From Pycnococcus provasolii (lineage: Eukaryota; Chlorophyta; Pseudoscourfieldiophyceae; Pseudoscourfieldiales): a DNA stretch of 64,000 nucleotides. This document shows, one piece after another, positions 39,602 through 49,652 of this stretch. Location of the stretch: assembly GCA_049487715.1 (NCBI GenBank), contig CP150557.1, forward strand, positions 620,001 to 684,000, given 5' to 3'. The number at the start of each line of letters is the position of its first letter. The first letter of the stretch is position 1. The position numbers and the translations under genes are program-made. Below the pieces are notes generated by a model. That model worked only from the letters and a program-made list of their open reading frames with translations, was not told the DNA's origin and made no database searches.

Positions 39602-40715
39602 ATGTCCGCAGCAGCAGCATCTGCTCCGTTAAAAACCACTTTAGAGGTGCTCTACGTACTCCTTTAAGGCCTTTTAGGTTGCCTTTAGGTTTAAGCAGTG
39701 TCGTCTTCACCCTCGTTGTGCGTCGTCGTCGTCTTCAGAAGGATCATCCGATTCCCCGATTGTCGATGAGAAGACGTGGGCGCGTTTTCTACGTGACTTC
39801 CGTGCGCCCCCATTCGACGCACCGCCGCGCAACTGGGAAGAAGACTTCATGTACGTGAGAACGGCGGGCGTCGTCTCAGAAACTGATACTGACACTGGGG
39901 AAGTTAGGGCGGCGCAAATAAGAACGCCGAGACTAAGCAAGCCGAAAGATAACGACGAGTGGAAAAAAAGACTCATCGCAAACGTCGTCTACTACAGGTC
40001 CAACTACGCGTGGATCGGACTCGCTCTACTGGCCATGCACTGGATGTCCATCTCGTTCAGCCTCGCCGCCGCTGTCATGTGCGGTGGTGTCGCACTCGTC
40101 CTCGCAAGGCCAACCTTACGAAACGCATACGCGTACCACCTTGACACGAAGCACGTCGCGCGCGCAGGACTTGGGCCGGACATGGGAACGCTCAGCCCCG
40201 CGGCGGAGAACCTTCGCAAGCTCGACGGAAGGAACGCCGCGACGGTCGTCGCGGGAATTGGAGGAGTTGCGTTCGCGACCGCTCGCGCAGACCTGCGCTC
40301 CACTGCGGTCGCTGCCGTATGCGCGCTGCTTGCCTCGGCGCTCGCTGTCCTGGTGCACGCCACGCTCAGGCCACTCAGCCTCGGCGCGTCCGTAGAAAAG
40401 GCGGCGAGCGCGCTCAAGTCAGCCAAGTCGAGGGAGGAACTTAAGGAGGTTTTGAAAGATGGTGTCGAGGGGCTCGGAGCATGGGCGAAGGATGCCGTGA
40501 GCCGCGCCAGCGAGGAACGAAAAGGATTCTTTTTCATCAACAAGGTTGTAGGCGGTGGTGGAGCAGCAGGCGATGCAGGCGCGGGTGCGGCGCAACAGCA
40601 GCAGGCTCAAGAGAGTGAGCCACAACGCCGCAGCTTGGGTGACGCGGATGGCGCCATCGACGTCGACGCGTCACCCGGACGGAAGCGTGGTGCGCTGCCA
40701 CCTGGTTCCAGCTAA
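39602..40715 (+). CDS. PRA1: PRA1 (prenylated Rab acceptor / Yip3) family protein, probably two exons
   Basis: The core from the ATG at 39849 has the PRA1 signature RLIANVVYYRSNYAWIGLAL, followed by two hydrophobic pairs. PRA1 proteins act in ER-Golgi traffic and Rab delivery. The frame is open before 39849 and reads like real protein (DEKTWARFLRDFRAPPFDA, matching the usual PRA1 N-terminus), so translation must start earlier. An ATG at 39602 opens MSAAAASAPLKTTLE, and a GTGCTC...AAGCAG intron (39647-39698, 52 nt) would join it in phase 0 to 39699, giving 353 aa. That junction is my inference; GTACTC at 39655 is a second possible donor. The C-terminal 70 residues are Gly/Ala/Gln-rich. Confidence 0.75.
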
Positions 40716-40763
40716 AAGCTTGAAAAATACAATTTTGAATTGTTACAATTCTTTTTCTTAAAT

Positions 40764-43700
40764 TCAATCGGAATACAAAAATGCCTCGATGCCCTTTCCC
40801 GCCACGACGGCGTGGTACGCGGCACCGGATGTGTGTGACAAGGAAATCGCGTTCGCCTCCACGACATCTGTGCGCATGCAGCTCAGCGTCTCAACATCCC
40901 ATGCATCGCCGCGGCGACGCAGTCGCCACAAACGCACGTAGCCATCGAGGCCTGCCGATGCGGCCAAAGCTCCCCCAGAGGCGTCGGCACACAGGGAAAT
41001 GCCACGCACGGAGCCAGCGTGGGAGGCACCCCCCAGCCCATCTGTGCTCATGTTCAGTCGAGCGAGCAGTACAGGCGCACCTTGCTCCGATTGTGGAAGC
41101 CTCATGACGAGGATTACGACACGTTCGTCGTCACCGCCCGTTGCCACGGCGAAGAGATCGTTGTCGTTCGAAGACAGGGCGGCGGCAGATGCGGAGAGTG
41201 CGGCGCCACGGTGAATTTTCGCAATTTCTGTCACCGGTGACGACGGCGTGCCATCCACGCGCCAGGCCATCACGCCGCCGTCCGTACTTGCCGCCACGAC
41301 AGCGTGCACGCGCTCGTCGAGGCACGGCACGGCGGCAATACCCCATGCAACGCCGGTTGCCGAGGTCGAACGTAGGTCCGAGAGACGATCAAAGCGAGCC
41401 TCTCCACCGCCATCTGGCCTGGGGGCGGCAAACATACGCACTGACCCGTTAGAGGTGCCCACGGCGACGCGCCATCGTGCATCGTCCGCCGCGCGTCCAT
41501 GAGGTGGTAGAATCGCCACCGACAAATGCCTTGGCGTAGCCTCCGGAGCGAGCGCGCTGGCGATCGCCTCGTCCCACAGCGCGAGGCGTTCGGCTGGTGG
41601 CGCGTGCGCTTCGGTGCCGCCGACGCTCGCAGATCGCCAAGCGGCGAGTGTGCCACGGCTCCCGACGACGACGACGTACCACGTTCCATCGGCAACGAGC
41701 GCGCTTGAGACATGTGTTGCTGCACTGCTCGCGGCGAGGCGTCCCCATCTCCGCTCTGATAGAATGTGCGCGGTTGACATGTCGCATTGTGCCGGCAAGG
41801 CGACACTCGCAATCGCGCCACCCTCTGACGCCAGCACCGCGAAGGCACCACCCGCGCCATCGTGTAGCACGCTTACTGCATTCATCTCCCATCCATCTGT
41901 CGCCTTCGCCAGCGGCTGGACATCCGAGGCTGGTGCGCAGGAGTCATCCTCGTTCCAGCACGCGACGCGAAGCTCGTCTGCGCGCGCATCGAAGCAAGCA
42001 AAGCACGGAGATGGATGCGCGCTGTATGCCCATGCGCGCTTATGCGAACCAACGAGCACATGGCGGCATGTGATGGCACACGCCGCATCCAGCACGGCGA
42101 AGCAATCGCGCGTATATCCAACCATGTAGTCGTGCTGCTGCGACTTCGACGCGCCAAATGCCCTCTCTCCGCCAAAGAGGTGCATGGGGAAAGCGCGCTC
42201 GTGCGACATGCGCGGTGGCATGCTTCCATCGCCCAGCGTCCACGTGCGGACACGTCCATCAACGCCGTAGCTCGAAAACGATTCGCCGTAAGACGCTTCG
42301 AGGCGCGACACCTCAAGATTGTGTGCAGTACACAGCTTGTGTGCTCGTGGCCAGCTTACATCATGGGACACGTTGTTGTGGGCAAATACGAATATATCGC
42401 CCTCCGCATTGCCAGCAACAAGCCAGCGTGGAAGGCGCACAGCGGCGGTTGCAATGCTTCCAGGATCTAGCTTCCCAGCACCTGCTCGCGTCGCACAGCA
42501 TGCCGCAACATCCACCTTCCAGCAAACAACCCAGCTGTCCGCGGTGCTGGCGTATGCAAACTCGCCGTTTACTGACAGACTTGCCGTGACACCATTTGCG
42601 AGCGCAAAGTCGACCAAACGGCCAGCACCTGGTGCCTCAGGCGATGCAGCATCCTCTGGAGCATCGGCAGCACGCCACTCAAACGCCGGTGAAGCATTTT
42701 CGCCATGAGAATATTCGTCCAGATCCCAAGCTTCTACCGTACCGTTGTCCGTCGCGGCAAGTGCGTAATTTCCCATGCAGGCGAGATTCATGACGCGTCT
42801 GCCATCCGCCTTGCGAAGTCCCACTACATTCCACTGTGCACCATCATTCTTCGTCAGAACGAAGATACCACCGTGCTGCGTTCCCACGACAACGCGCAAT
42901 CCCGTGCCGTCGAAGGCGACGCATCGGACAAACTCTCGCGAAGACAATTCAGCAACCACGGCTGGTGTGCGCCATCGGAATGCGGTGATTGACTGGCCGT
43001 TTGTCGTGACAGGCGCGATGCCAGGCGCAAGCCGCGGCACGGAGTCCACATCCTCCTTCACAATCTCGTCGGCGGTATTTTCTGCACCGCTACCGCGTCG
43101 CAGTTTGGCACGCCGTCTTTTGCTATTGCGATGCTGCCGCACACGAGCCTTGCCCAGCGGCGGTGCGAGCGGGGGCAAGTCTCCTCGACGTGTGAGGTTC
43201 CACAGCTTTACGCCGCCGTCAGCACCGGCTGTTGCCACCAATTGCAGGTTCGTGAGAACAACTAATCGCCATGCACCAGAGTAGCCGACATGGCACGGCA
43301 ACGGTGTTAGCGCATATCCCTCAACCTCGCAGTCGCTGCCGTCATCGTCTCTATCGTCATCCTTCTCGCTTGTCTGCCAAGCCACGCGGCATGCACCGTC
43401 TTCACCGCACGCCGCGATGCCGAACCCTGATGCATCACGCAGCACCGCACAGTCCCAGACACGCGCGCCAAACCCAACGAGGCGTACGTGAGCACGAGGT
43501 GGTTTCGACGACGACGACGGCACGCCGCACCACAGGCAAGCGGTACGGTCGTCGGATGCGGTCGCAAGCACGTCCTCGCAGTCGTCCGCCCATCGAACCT
43601 TCATGATGGCACCTGCGTGAGCGCGCCATCGCATGGACTCGGGCTCTGCTGTGCGTTCGGCGACTCTCCAAACTGCGACGTCGCCGAACGCCGTTCCGAC

Positions 43701-44246
43701 GACTACGTCGACTAGCCGTGTGCTTGCGTGTACACGCAGATCCATGGCATACAACGCGAAGCTGGGCTGCTCACCTTGCACCTGCCAGATTGCGGTTTCT
43801 CCATGCCACAAGCTCACGCTGTTGTCCGCCGTGCCGAGCACGAATCTCCCTTCTTCGTCGTACCAAGCGCCTGCAAGAATCCAGTGCCTCGTAGGTGCAA
43901 CACGCGTCTCGACTGTCGGTTCCTGGTGATTTCCTCTGTAGCACACGACGTGCGCCTCTCTGGCTCCATACGCGAGCACGAATGCCTTCGTTTCGCCGTC
44001 ACTCTTGACCTTCCGTACGCGCAGGCCGTGCACGCGCGCGACACCTTGGAGGCGTATGCGTTTCACGTCTCCACGTGTGACGACGTGTGCGTCTGACGTG
44101 CACGCGCGTGTCGTGAAGAATCGCACGGTTGCGCCGTTCGCGGCGACGAGCAGGACGCCCTTCCCATCGTCGAGTGTTTCTCCTTCGAGCGGTGCGAGTG
44201 CCACCGCCGTCGCCTCGACGAGCGAGCCTAAGCGCGCGAGCGGCAT
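40764..44246 (-). CDS. WDR6: WDR6/Trm734-like WD40 protein
   Basis: This 1,160-aa protein is built of WD40 repeats, more than 12, in three propellers as in WDR6. WD-type blocks include LGTADNSVSLW, WRAHAGAIMKVRWADDCEDVLATASDDRTACLW, and VATAGADGGVKLWNL. The order, length and the central strong WD repeat match WDR6 (yeast Trm734/Rtt10), the partner of FTSJ1/Trm7 that guides 2'-O-methylation of the tRNA anticodon loop. No catalytic domain is expected. A Lys/Arg-rich insert (RQHRNSKRRRAKLRR) may bind RNA. Its divergent partner at 44442 shares a promoter with AAAACCCTAACCC at 44288-44300. It is convergent with PRA1, 48 bp apart, with a UGUAA 18 nt past the stop. Confidence 0.78.
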   Translation of the reverse strand: MPLARLGSLVEATAVALAPLEGETLDDGKGVLLVAANGATVRFFTTRACTSDAHVVTRGDVKRIRLQGVARVHGLRVRKVKSDGETKAFVLAYGAREAHVVCYRGNHQEPTVETRVAPTRHWILAGAWYDEEGRFVLGTADNSVSLWHGETAIWQVQGEQPSFALYAMDLRVHASTRLVDVVVGTAFGDVAVWRVAERTAEPESMRWRAHAGAIMKVRWADDCEDVLATASDDRTACLWCGVPSSSSKPPRAHVRLVGFGARVWDCAVLRDASGFGIAACGEDGACRVAWQTSEKDDDRDDDGSDCEVEGYALTPLPCHVGYSGAWRLVVLTNLQLVATAGADGGVKLWNLTRRGDLPPLAPPLGKARVRQHRNSKRRRAKLRRGSGAENTADEIVKEDVDSVPRLAPGIAPVTTNGQSITAFRWRTPAVVAELSSREFVRCVAFDGTGLRVVVGTQHGGIFVLTKNDGAQWNVVGLRKADGRRVMNLACMGNYALAATDNGTVEAWDLDEYSHGENASPAFEWRAADAPEDAASPEAPGAGRLVDFALANGVTASLSVNGEFAYASTADSWVVCWKVDVAACCATRAGAGKLDPGSIATAAVRLPRWLVAGNAEGDIFVFAHNNVSHDVSWPRAHKLCTAHNLEVSRLEASYGESFSSYGVDGRVRTWTLGDGSMPPRMSHERAFPMHLFGGERAFGASKSQQHDYMVGYTRDCFAVLDAACAITCRHVLVGSHKRAWAYSAHPSPCFACFDARADELRVACWNEDDSCAPASDVQPLAKATDGWEMNAVSVLHDGAGGAFAVLASEGGAIASVALPAQCDMSTAHILSERRWGRLAASSAATHVSSALVADGTWYVVVVGSRGTLAAWRSASVGGTEAHAPPAERLALWDEAIASALAPEATPRHLSVAILPPHGRAADDARWRVAVGTSNGSVRMFAAPRPDGGGEARFDRLSDLRSTSATGVAWGIAAVPCLDERVHAVVAASTDGGVMAWRVDGTPSSPVTEIAKIHRGAALSASAAALSSNDNDLFAVATGGDDERVVILVMRLPQSEQGAPVLLARLNMSTDGLGGASHAGSVRGISLCADASGGALAASAGLDGYVRLWRLRRRGDAWDVETLSCMRTDVVEANAISLSHTSGAAYHAVVAGKGIEAFLYSD

Positions 44247-44441
44247 GTGTGACAGCTTGTGTCGGATGCAGAGACGCCGCCGCCTAGCTAAAACCCTAAC
44301 CCTTTCCCTGGGTTGTTGAAAATAATAACCCCCAGAAAGGAAATCGGGGTTTCTTCTTTACGTCTCGGAAATAATATCAACAACGAAAGATACTTTGACT
44401 CTCTCGCTTCCGATCATTTGTTCTCTTCTTGAATAATAACA

Positions 44442-44511
44442 ATGGCGTATCTTCTTAATGTCGCGCGCATGATACTAAAGGCACTTCGGGATCTTTTCGT
44501 CGGCAACGACG

Positions 44512-44542
<31 letters not shown>

Positions 44543-44894
44543 CGGCGGCGACGGCAACAACAACAACGGCGGTGATGACCGAAGGGACACAAGACATGAT
44601 GTCGACATGTCGAGGTGTCCGTTGAAGGTGGTTGAGGAGGTTGCAACCGAATCCTGTCTGAGATTCTCTGGACCTAAGAGTACCGTTGTAGGATTCAGAC
44701 CGGATTGTCTCGCGAGGCTCGCGAGACACCCTTTTTGGCGACAACCCCCGGAAAACCCACTTTGTAGCCTTCACTCTTTTCTTGTCACTTTTTCCCCCCG
44801 TGTGAGACCTCCGGGGTTTGGGGCACTCCGCCTTGATGGAGGGTGTTTCCTACCCCCCACATCTACTGATTGGGGACCCCGGATGGGCATTTGA
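44442..44894 (+). CDS. ORFan with poly-Asn tract
   Basis: This 150-aa open frame from the ATG at 44442 starts with a plausible helix (MAYLLNVARMILKALRDLFV), followed by poly-Asn encoded by AAC repeats (44511-44572). Its last part runs into the 246-bp repeat at 44834, where the frame differs from the one used in the second repeat copy, so the true C-terminus may have been replaced by the duplication. I recognise no family. It may be a decaying gene. Confidence 0.35.
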
Positions 44895-45079
44895 TTTAGA
44901 TTCTAGAGGATTAGGTTTGTCACCCACTGGGATCCCCGATGACCCAAGCTTTGGTCCCGGGACCTTTTGGTGACCTCCCCCTACTAGTAACTTAACCACT
45001 CTTAACAATTTTAGTGGCGTCGTTCCTCCTTGGAGACAACCTAGGGAGGTTTAGGATACAACCGGTAAAGTTGTCACAC
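44834..45079. repeat. 246-bp direct repeat, copy 1
   Basis: Base for base the same as 45340-45585 as far as I can compare. It starts TGATGGAGGGTGTTTCC and ends GTAAAGTTGTCACAC. The offset of the two copies is 506 bp. Confidence 0.92.
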
Positions 45080-45128
45080 GTATACGTGGACTTCTCCACG
45101 ACGTTCACTTAAAATCGTAACTTGCACC

Positions 45129-45479
45129 ATGGAGAATAATCCTCAAGCTTTCCCTCGCTACCCGGACCTGCCGTCACGAATCTCTGACAACATGGAGAGC
45201 AAGGACATAATCCGACTGCAGCGAGACCTTACCACCAACGCTCTCAATCTCATGGGCGAAGGCGACAAGAAGAGGTACGACGGCCTCAGCGACGGGTACC
45301 GCCGCTGGGAAAAAGCAATCGTCAACACGTTCAATTCCATGATGGAGGGTGTTTCCTACCCCCCACATCTACTGATTGGGGACCCCGGATGGGCATTTGA
45401 TTTAGATTCTAGAGGATTAGGTTTGTCACCCACTGGGATCCCCGATGACCCAAGCTTTGGTCCCGGGACCTTTTGGTGA
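45129..45479 (+). CDS. ORFan, 116 aa
   Basis: An ATG at 45129 opens a frame whose first 70 residues look like a helical small protein (MESKDIIRLQRDLTTNALNL; YDGLSDGYRRWEKAIVNTF). From residue 71 the sequence is encoded by the second 246-bp repeat (MEGVSYPPHLLIGDPGWAF and on). It is unrecognised. It lies in an island of ORFans between WDR6 and the satellite arrays. Confidence 0.4.
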   Translation: MENNPQAFPRYPDLPSRISDNMESKDIIRLQRDLTTNALNLMGEGDKKRYDGLSDGYRRWEKAIVNTFNSMMEGVSYPPHLLIGDPGWAFDLDSRGLGLSPTGIPDDPSFGPGTFW

Positions 45480-45585
45480 CCTCCCCCTACTAGTAACTTA
45501 ACCACTCTTAACAATTTTAGTGGCGTCGTTCCTCCTTGGAGACAACCTAGGGAGGTTTAGGATACAACCGGTAAAGTTGTCACAC
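45340..45585. repeat. 246-bp direct repeat, copy 2
   Basis: Second copy of the repeat at 44834. In this copy the repeat supplies the end of the 116-aa open frame and its stop codon. Confidence 0.92.
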
Positions 45586-45680
45586 CCCGCCGTCAGCGCC
45601 ATAAGTGCCCTCGTGCACTTCGTGACAACGGGGATACGTGACGAGCATAACGTGAGGTACGTGTTCTAAAGACGGCGAGG

Positions 45681-46052
45681 ATGCGTGGAGGGACGATGGA
45701 GACGACGAACAACCGCCCGGTCCTCCAATTTCGCGTACCTCATTCGGAATCACGCCGTACGCCGTCGAGGATCTTCACGCTCCCGTACGCGAGGGATGTG
45801 CTTGGCTTGAAGACCGTTGTGGTGGGACGCTTTGGCGTGGATCGGCGTGGCGCCGAGAGGGTGGAGGCGTCGCTTCAACGCCGTTTCATGTCTAGGCGGC
45901 TCGGACATCGTCTATATCGTGGAACCACGGCGGAGTCGAATTTGATCCCGGAAGGTGAGTACTTTGTGGAGAATGTTGTCTTCATCACGTATCTCGACAA
46001 AACGATCGTCGACGAGAAGATCGCGAACGGCGAGATCGTAGTTGTTCCTTGA
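45681..46052 (+). CDS. ORFan, 123 aa
   Basis: ATG at 45681. The protein is compact and balanced in composition, with alternating strand-like and helix-like blocks (SRIFTLPYARDVLGLKTVVV; GAERVEASLQRRFMSRRLG; YFVENVVFITYLDKTIVDE). It looks like a real folded domain, but I cannot name it. It ends 108 bp before the first satellite array. A small virus-derived or selfish-element gene is possible; nothing in the sequence proves it. Confidence 0.5.
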   Translation: MRGGTMETTNNRPVLQFRVPHSESRRTPSRIFTLPYARDVLGLKTVVVGRFGVDRRGAERVEASLQRRFMSRRLGHRLYRGTTAESNLIPEGEYFVENVVFITYLDKTIVDEKIANGEIVVVP

Positions 46053-46159
46053 TTGACTAGCTTTGAAGTTTGAAGTTGTAATAATCCAAAGCTTGCATGT
46101 TGAATTGTTTTTGGGTAAAAATAAAAAAACAAAGGTATTAAACGAGTAAAGATAGTAGT

Positions 46160-47100
46160 AAAGGCATGTTTGAGATTTTCAGCCATCTTGGGACGGACGA
46201 ACTGGATGGTGTGCTTTATCACAGCACCTCGAGCACCTCCGAGAGGCGTCGGATGCACCCGAGCTCGTCCGAATCGGACACGTGGATCGCATTTGACGTC
46301 CGTTTTAGTCATAGATAGCACCCAAAATCTGCGATTTTTCGATGGTAAAGGCATGTTTGAGATTTTCAGCCATCTTGGGACGGACGAACTGGATGGTGTG
46401 CTTTATCACAGCAACTCGAGCACCTCCGAGAGGCGTCGGATGCACCCGAGCTCGTCCGAATCGGACACGTGGATCGCATTTGACGTCCGTTTTAGTCATA
46501 GCACCCAAAATCTGCGATTTTTCGATGGTAAAGGCATGTTTGAGTTTTCAGCCATCTTGGGACGGACGAACTGGATGGTGTGCTTTATCACAGCACCTCG
46601 AGCACCTCCGAGAGGCGTCGGATGCACCCGAGCTCGTCCGAATCGGACACGTGGATCGCATTTGACGTCCGTTTTAGTCATAGCACCCAAAATCTGCGAT
46701 TTTTCGATGGTAAAGGCATGTTTGAGATTTTCAGCCATCTTGGGACGGACGAACTGGATGGTGTGCTTTATCACAGCACCTCGAGCACCTCCGAGAGGCG
46801 TCGGATGCACCCGAGCTCGTCCGAATCGGACACGTGGATCGCATTTGACGTCCATTTTCGTCATAGCCCCAAAATCTGCGTTTTTCGGGAAAGGCATGTT
46901 TGAGATTTTCAGCCATCTTGGGACGGACGAACTGGATGGTGTGCTTTATCACAGCACCTCGAGCACCTCCGAGAGGCGTCGGATGCACCCGAGCTCGTCC
47001 GAATCGGACACGTGGATCGCATTTGACGTCCATTTTAGTCATCATAGCACCCAAAATCTGCGATTTTTCGATGGTAAAGGCATCTTTGAGATTTTCAGCC
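46160..47100. repeat. Tandem satellite A, period 178-187 bp, 5.1 copies
   Basis: Units start with AAAGGCATGTTTGAGATTTTC at 46160, 46347, 46530, 46712, 46890 and 47076, that is spacings of 187, 183, 182, 178 and 186 bp. The sixth copy breaks off after 25 bp at the start of satellite B. Units differ by few substitutions and small indels. Each unit ends with AAAATCTGCGATTTTTC, a short inverted repeat. The unit is free of stops in several frames on both strands, so long open frames run across it, but changing unit lengths shift the frame, which argues against protein coding. Confidence 0.93.
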
Positions 47101-47636
47101 AGGGTTAATGTTCATGCAAGTCGCGTGAACGTTGTGCGCATCAAGCGCTTCGCCAGCATTGACAAAAGTTGCGCACAGGTGTCTCCTCGCGCCTGCTACC
47201 ACCCACGACGAACGCATGCACGCTGCGCCAAAGCCATTCGACATTTGCCACCATGCAGCCCTTCGGTTAGGGTTTTAGATTAGGGTTAGGGTTAATGTTC
47301 ATGCAAGTCGCGTGAACGTTGTGCGCATCAAGCGCTTCGCCAGCATTGACAAAAGTTGCGCACAGGTGTCTCCTCGCGCCTACTACCACCCACGACGAAC
47401 GCATGCACGCTGCGCCAAAGCCATTCGACATTTGCCACCATGCAGCCCTTCGGTTAGGGTTTTAGATTAGGGTTAGGGTTAATGTTCATGCAAGTCGCGT
47501 GAACGTTGTGCGCATCAAGCGCTTCGCCAGCATTGACAAAAGTTGCGCACAGGTGTCTCCTCGCGCCTACTACCACCCACGACGAACGCATGCACGCTGC
47601 GCCAAAGCCATTCGACATTTGCCACCCTGTAGGGTT
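47101..47636. repeat. Tandem satellite B, period 187 bp, 3 copies with TTAGGG junctions
   Basis: Units start AGGGTTAATGTTCATGCAAG at 47101, 47288 and 47475; both spacings are 187 bp and the copies are almost identical (one C/T change noted near 47195). Copies 1 and 2 end in CGGTTAGGGTTTTAGATTAGGGTTAGGG, so a telomere-type motif forms every junction. The third copy is cut short near 47630. Confidence 0.93.
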
Positions 47637-47682
47637 ATCCGTAAGGGAACAACCTCAAGGGGAAGGGAGAGGAGCCGGACCT

Positions 47683-47857
47683 AGCCCTAACCCTAACCCT
47701 AACCCTTGGGTCTTGACCACCTTAGTGACCGTGAATTAAGACTGGCAGGGCTCTCAAGTCTCAATGGACGACGTGAAGGACCGTGAATTCACCGTGAATT
47801 CCACTGAGACGCTTGGACTTACGGGTAGTCTTGTGTTAGGGTTAGGGTTAGGGTTAG
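47683..47857. repeat. Telomere-type tracts flanking satellite B
   Basis: CCCTAACCCTAACCCTAACCC (47685-47705) and, in the opposite orientation, GTTAGGGTTAGGGTTAGGG (47835-47853), with three copies of CCGTGAATT between them (near 47729, 47781 and 47791). Confidence 0.85.
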
Positions 47858-47952
47858 CTACCTTATGTTAAGGCCGCTCCTTGCGCAGGGCTGTTTTTCT
47901 CAAAGGTTTCGTCAACGCACGCCAACTCGCTCTCACGTCGTCGCTCGCTCTC

Positions 47953-49652
47953 ATGTCGCGCCGGGGGGTGGGTGGTGCCTCCACCTCTCTCTCGCTCAGC
48001 CATAGCGGTGGCGGCGGTTCCTTCACCTTGTTAAGTGGGGCCTCAAGTGATGGGTTACCTACAGAAGGGTTAGCAACCGGGCCGACGAGTGGGCGAAGAT
48101 CTTACCGACACCTTAGAAACCATGTGATGAGTCGAGAGACCATCGTGCTCCGCGTCGCCTCAGCCATACTGCTCGTCGTCTCCGCGTACTCGGTGCTGTT
48201 CCAAAGCGCGGTGTTCCAAGACGACGCAGAGTCTCTCGACAACACGGCACTACAAAGCAACAGCGAAACGTCGGATGATTGGCCCGTGCTGCACGTCCCC
48301 ATGCGGTGGTTTGTGGAGGCGGATTGGGCGAACGAAATGGACGAACGGCTCGAACGGCTCTTGAAAGCAAGCTCAACGCAGCACGCCTCTGCGCAGAAGA
48401 AACGCGTCAAACAAAAGGAGGTGGACGGATTCCTAGGCGCGTTGGACGGAAACGAGCTCGTTAATAACGCCGCGGTCGACGACCAAATATGGACGAAGAG
48501 CTTGACGCTGATGAGCAGGCTCTCGTCAAGGACTTGGAAGGCGCGTTCGGCGCACACGGCAGCGACGGCAACGGCAACGGCAACGACAACGACGGCAACG
48601 AAGGCAACGCCGAGTGGACGGAAAACGGACGCGCGCACTTCACGCTGAACGAGGACGAGGAGCAGGCGGCTCTTCAGCGCCTTAAGGATGAGACGCGCAA
48701 CCGCAAGGCGAACTCGGGCATAGCGCCGAGAGATACTATGCAAGGCCGGCGCGCTTGGCTCGAGCAAGTGAAGGAATTCCACACAAAGCACCACAGCCTC
48801 GTGGACATGCTTCAGGCTAGGCGAAAGCGCGCTGACCTGCTGAGCAAGCGCGACCAGGAACGCCTGATGCGCGAGGGCGTGTATCGGCCGATCATCGACG
48901 GCCGCCTGCGCCGTTCGATTGGTATCCTCAGCCAAGCAACATTCGTCAGCCCGAGGAATCGCATGATGGCGCTGAGCCAGGTGACGAAGGAGGACATGGA
49001 TATGGAGAAGCTGGAGACGGAGTGGGTGAACCACCGGTGGTCAGCCTCTGAGCTCAACACGATGATGAAATGCTGCCCAGAGGGCGCACCGCGCAGGGAT
49101 GTCGTGTGCGTGTGCGGAATGTCGTCGAGCGAGCTGCTGAGAAATCGCGTTGCCACGCGCGAGAAACAGAACAAGGGGACGGCCGCCTCGATTGTTGCGC
49201 GAACAGTCTATACGCTGAACGACGTGCTAAAGCGCGCCCGCGTTCATGGGCGCGTCGTCTCTCCCGCGGTGCGTTACTGCGTGGGCGAGGTGCTGCACTT
49301 CAAGCTCGAGCGTCACTACGCTGAGGCTGCGGAAAAGCGTGTCGCACTCGCTGGCATGGTGCAGGTCGATGCTGCTGAGAATGCCACCGCGGCCGTCAAG
49401 CGCCATCGTCTTGCTAGCGAGCTGCTCGTCGAGATTGCGAATGTGACAGATTGCGCGGACCGTCTGCATGCACATCTTCGTCGAACACCCTCTACCCCAT
49501 CTGATGATGCACGTGCGTCAGACGACGGTGGCTCGGCCGAATCTGATCGTTTGGCATCGTCAGACGAGGACGGCGGCACCGCCAAGGATGCCTCCGTCGA
49601 GGATGCTTCTGACGCGTCGGACGAGGCTGCGAACGATGCGGGTTCTATGTAA
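47953..49652 (+). CDS. Type II membrane protein of unknown function, frame change near 48.5 kb
   Basis: The first part starts at an ATG at 47953 and contains one membrane segment (ETIVLRVASAILLVVSAYSVL) after about 70 residues. This frame stays coding-like to about 48465 (KEVDGFLGALDGNELVNNAA). The rest of the protein, with coherent sequence, lies in another frame from about 48489 (DEELDADEQALVKDLEGAF) to 49652. A short GT-AG intron from 48460 (GTTAATAACG) to an AG near 48500 or 48518 (41 or 59 nt) would join them in phase 0; a read error is the alternative. The lumenal part has conserved-looking blocks (ERLMREGVYRPIIDGRLRRS; RDVVCVCGMSSSELLRNR) that I cannot assign. UGUAA overlaps the stop at 49648. 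Confidence 0.55.

Noticed and set aside
44834-45585. The 246-bp repeats as LTRs of a miniature retrotransposon (TRIM)
   Set aside because: The repeat begins with TG and has CA near its end, but I find no flanking target duplication, no tRNA primer site after copy 1 and no purine tract before copy 2.
46170-47108. 312-codon open frame across satellite A as a repeat protein
   Set aside because: It starts at TTG, unit lengths are not multiples of three so the frame changes from unit to unit, and the opposite strand is equally open.
46160-47636. CRISPR-like array
   Set aside because: Whole units are repeated with no unique spacers, and the context is a eukaryotic genome.
47683-47857. A chromosome end
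   Set aside because: Tracts are short, in both orientations, and genes continue on both sides. Similar tracts occur all over the window.
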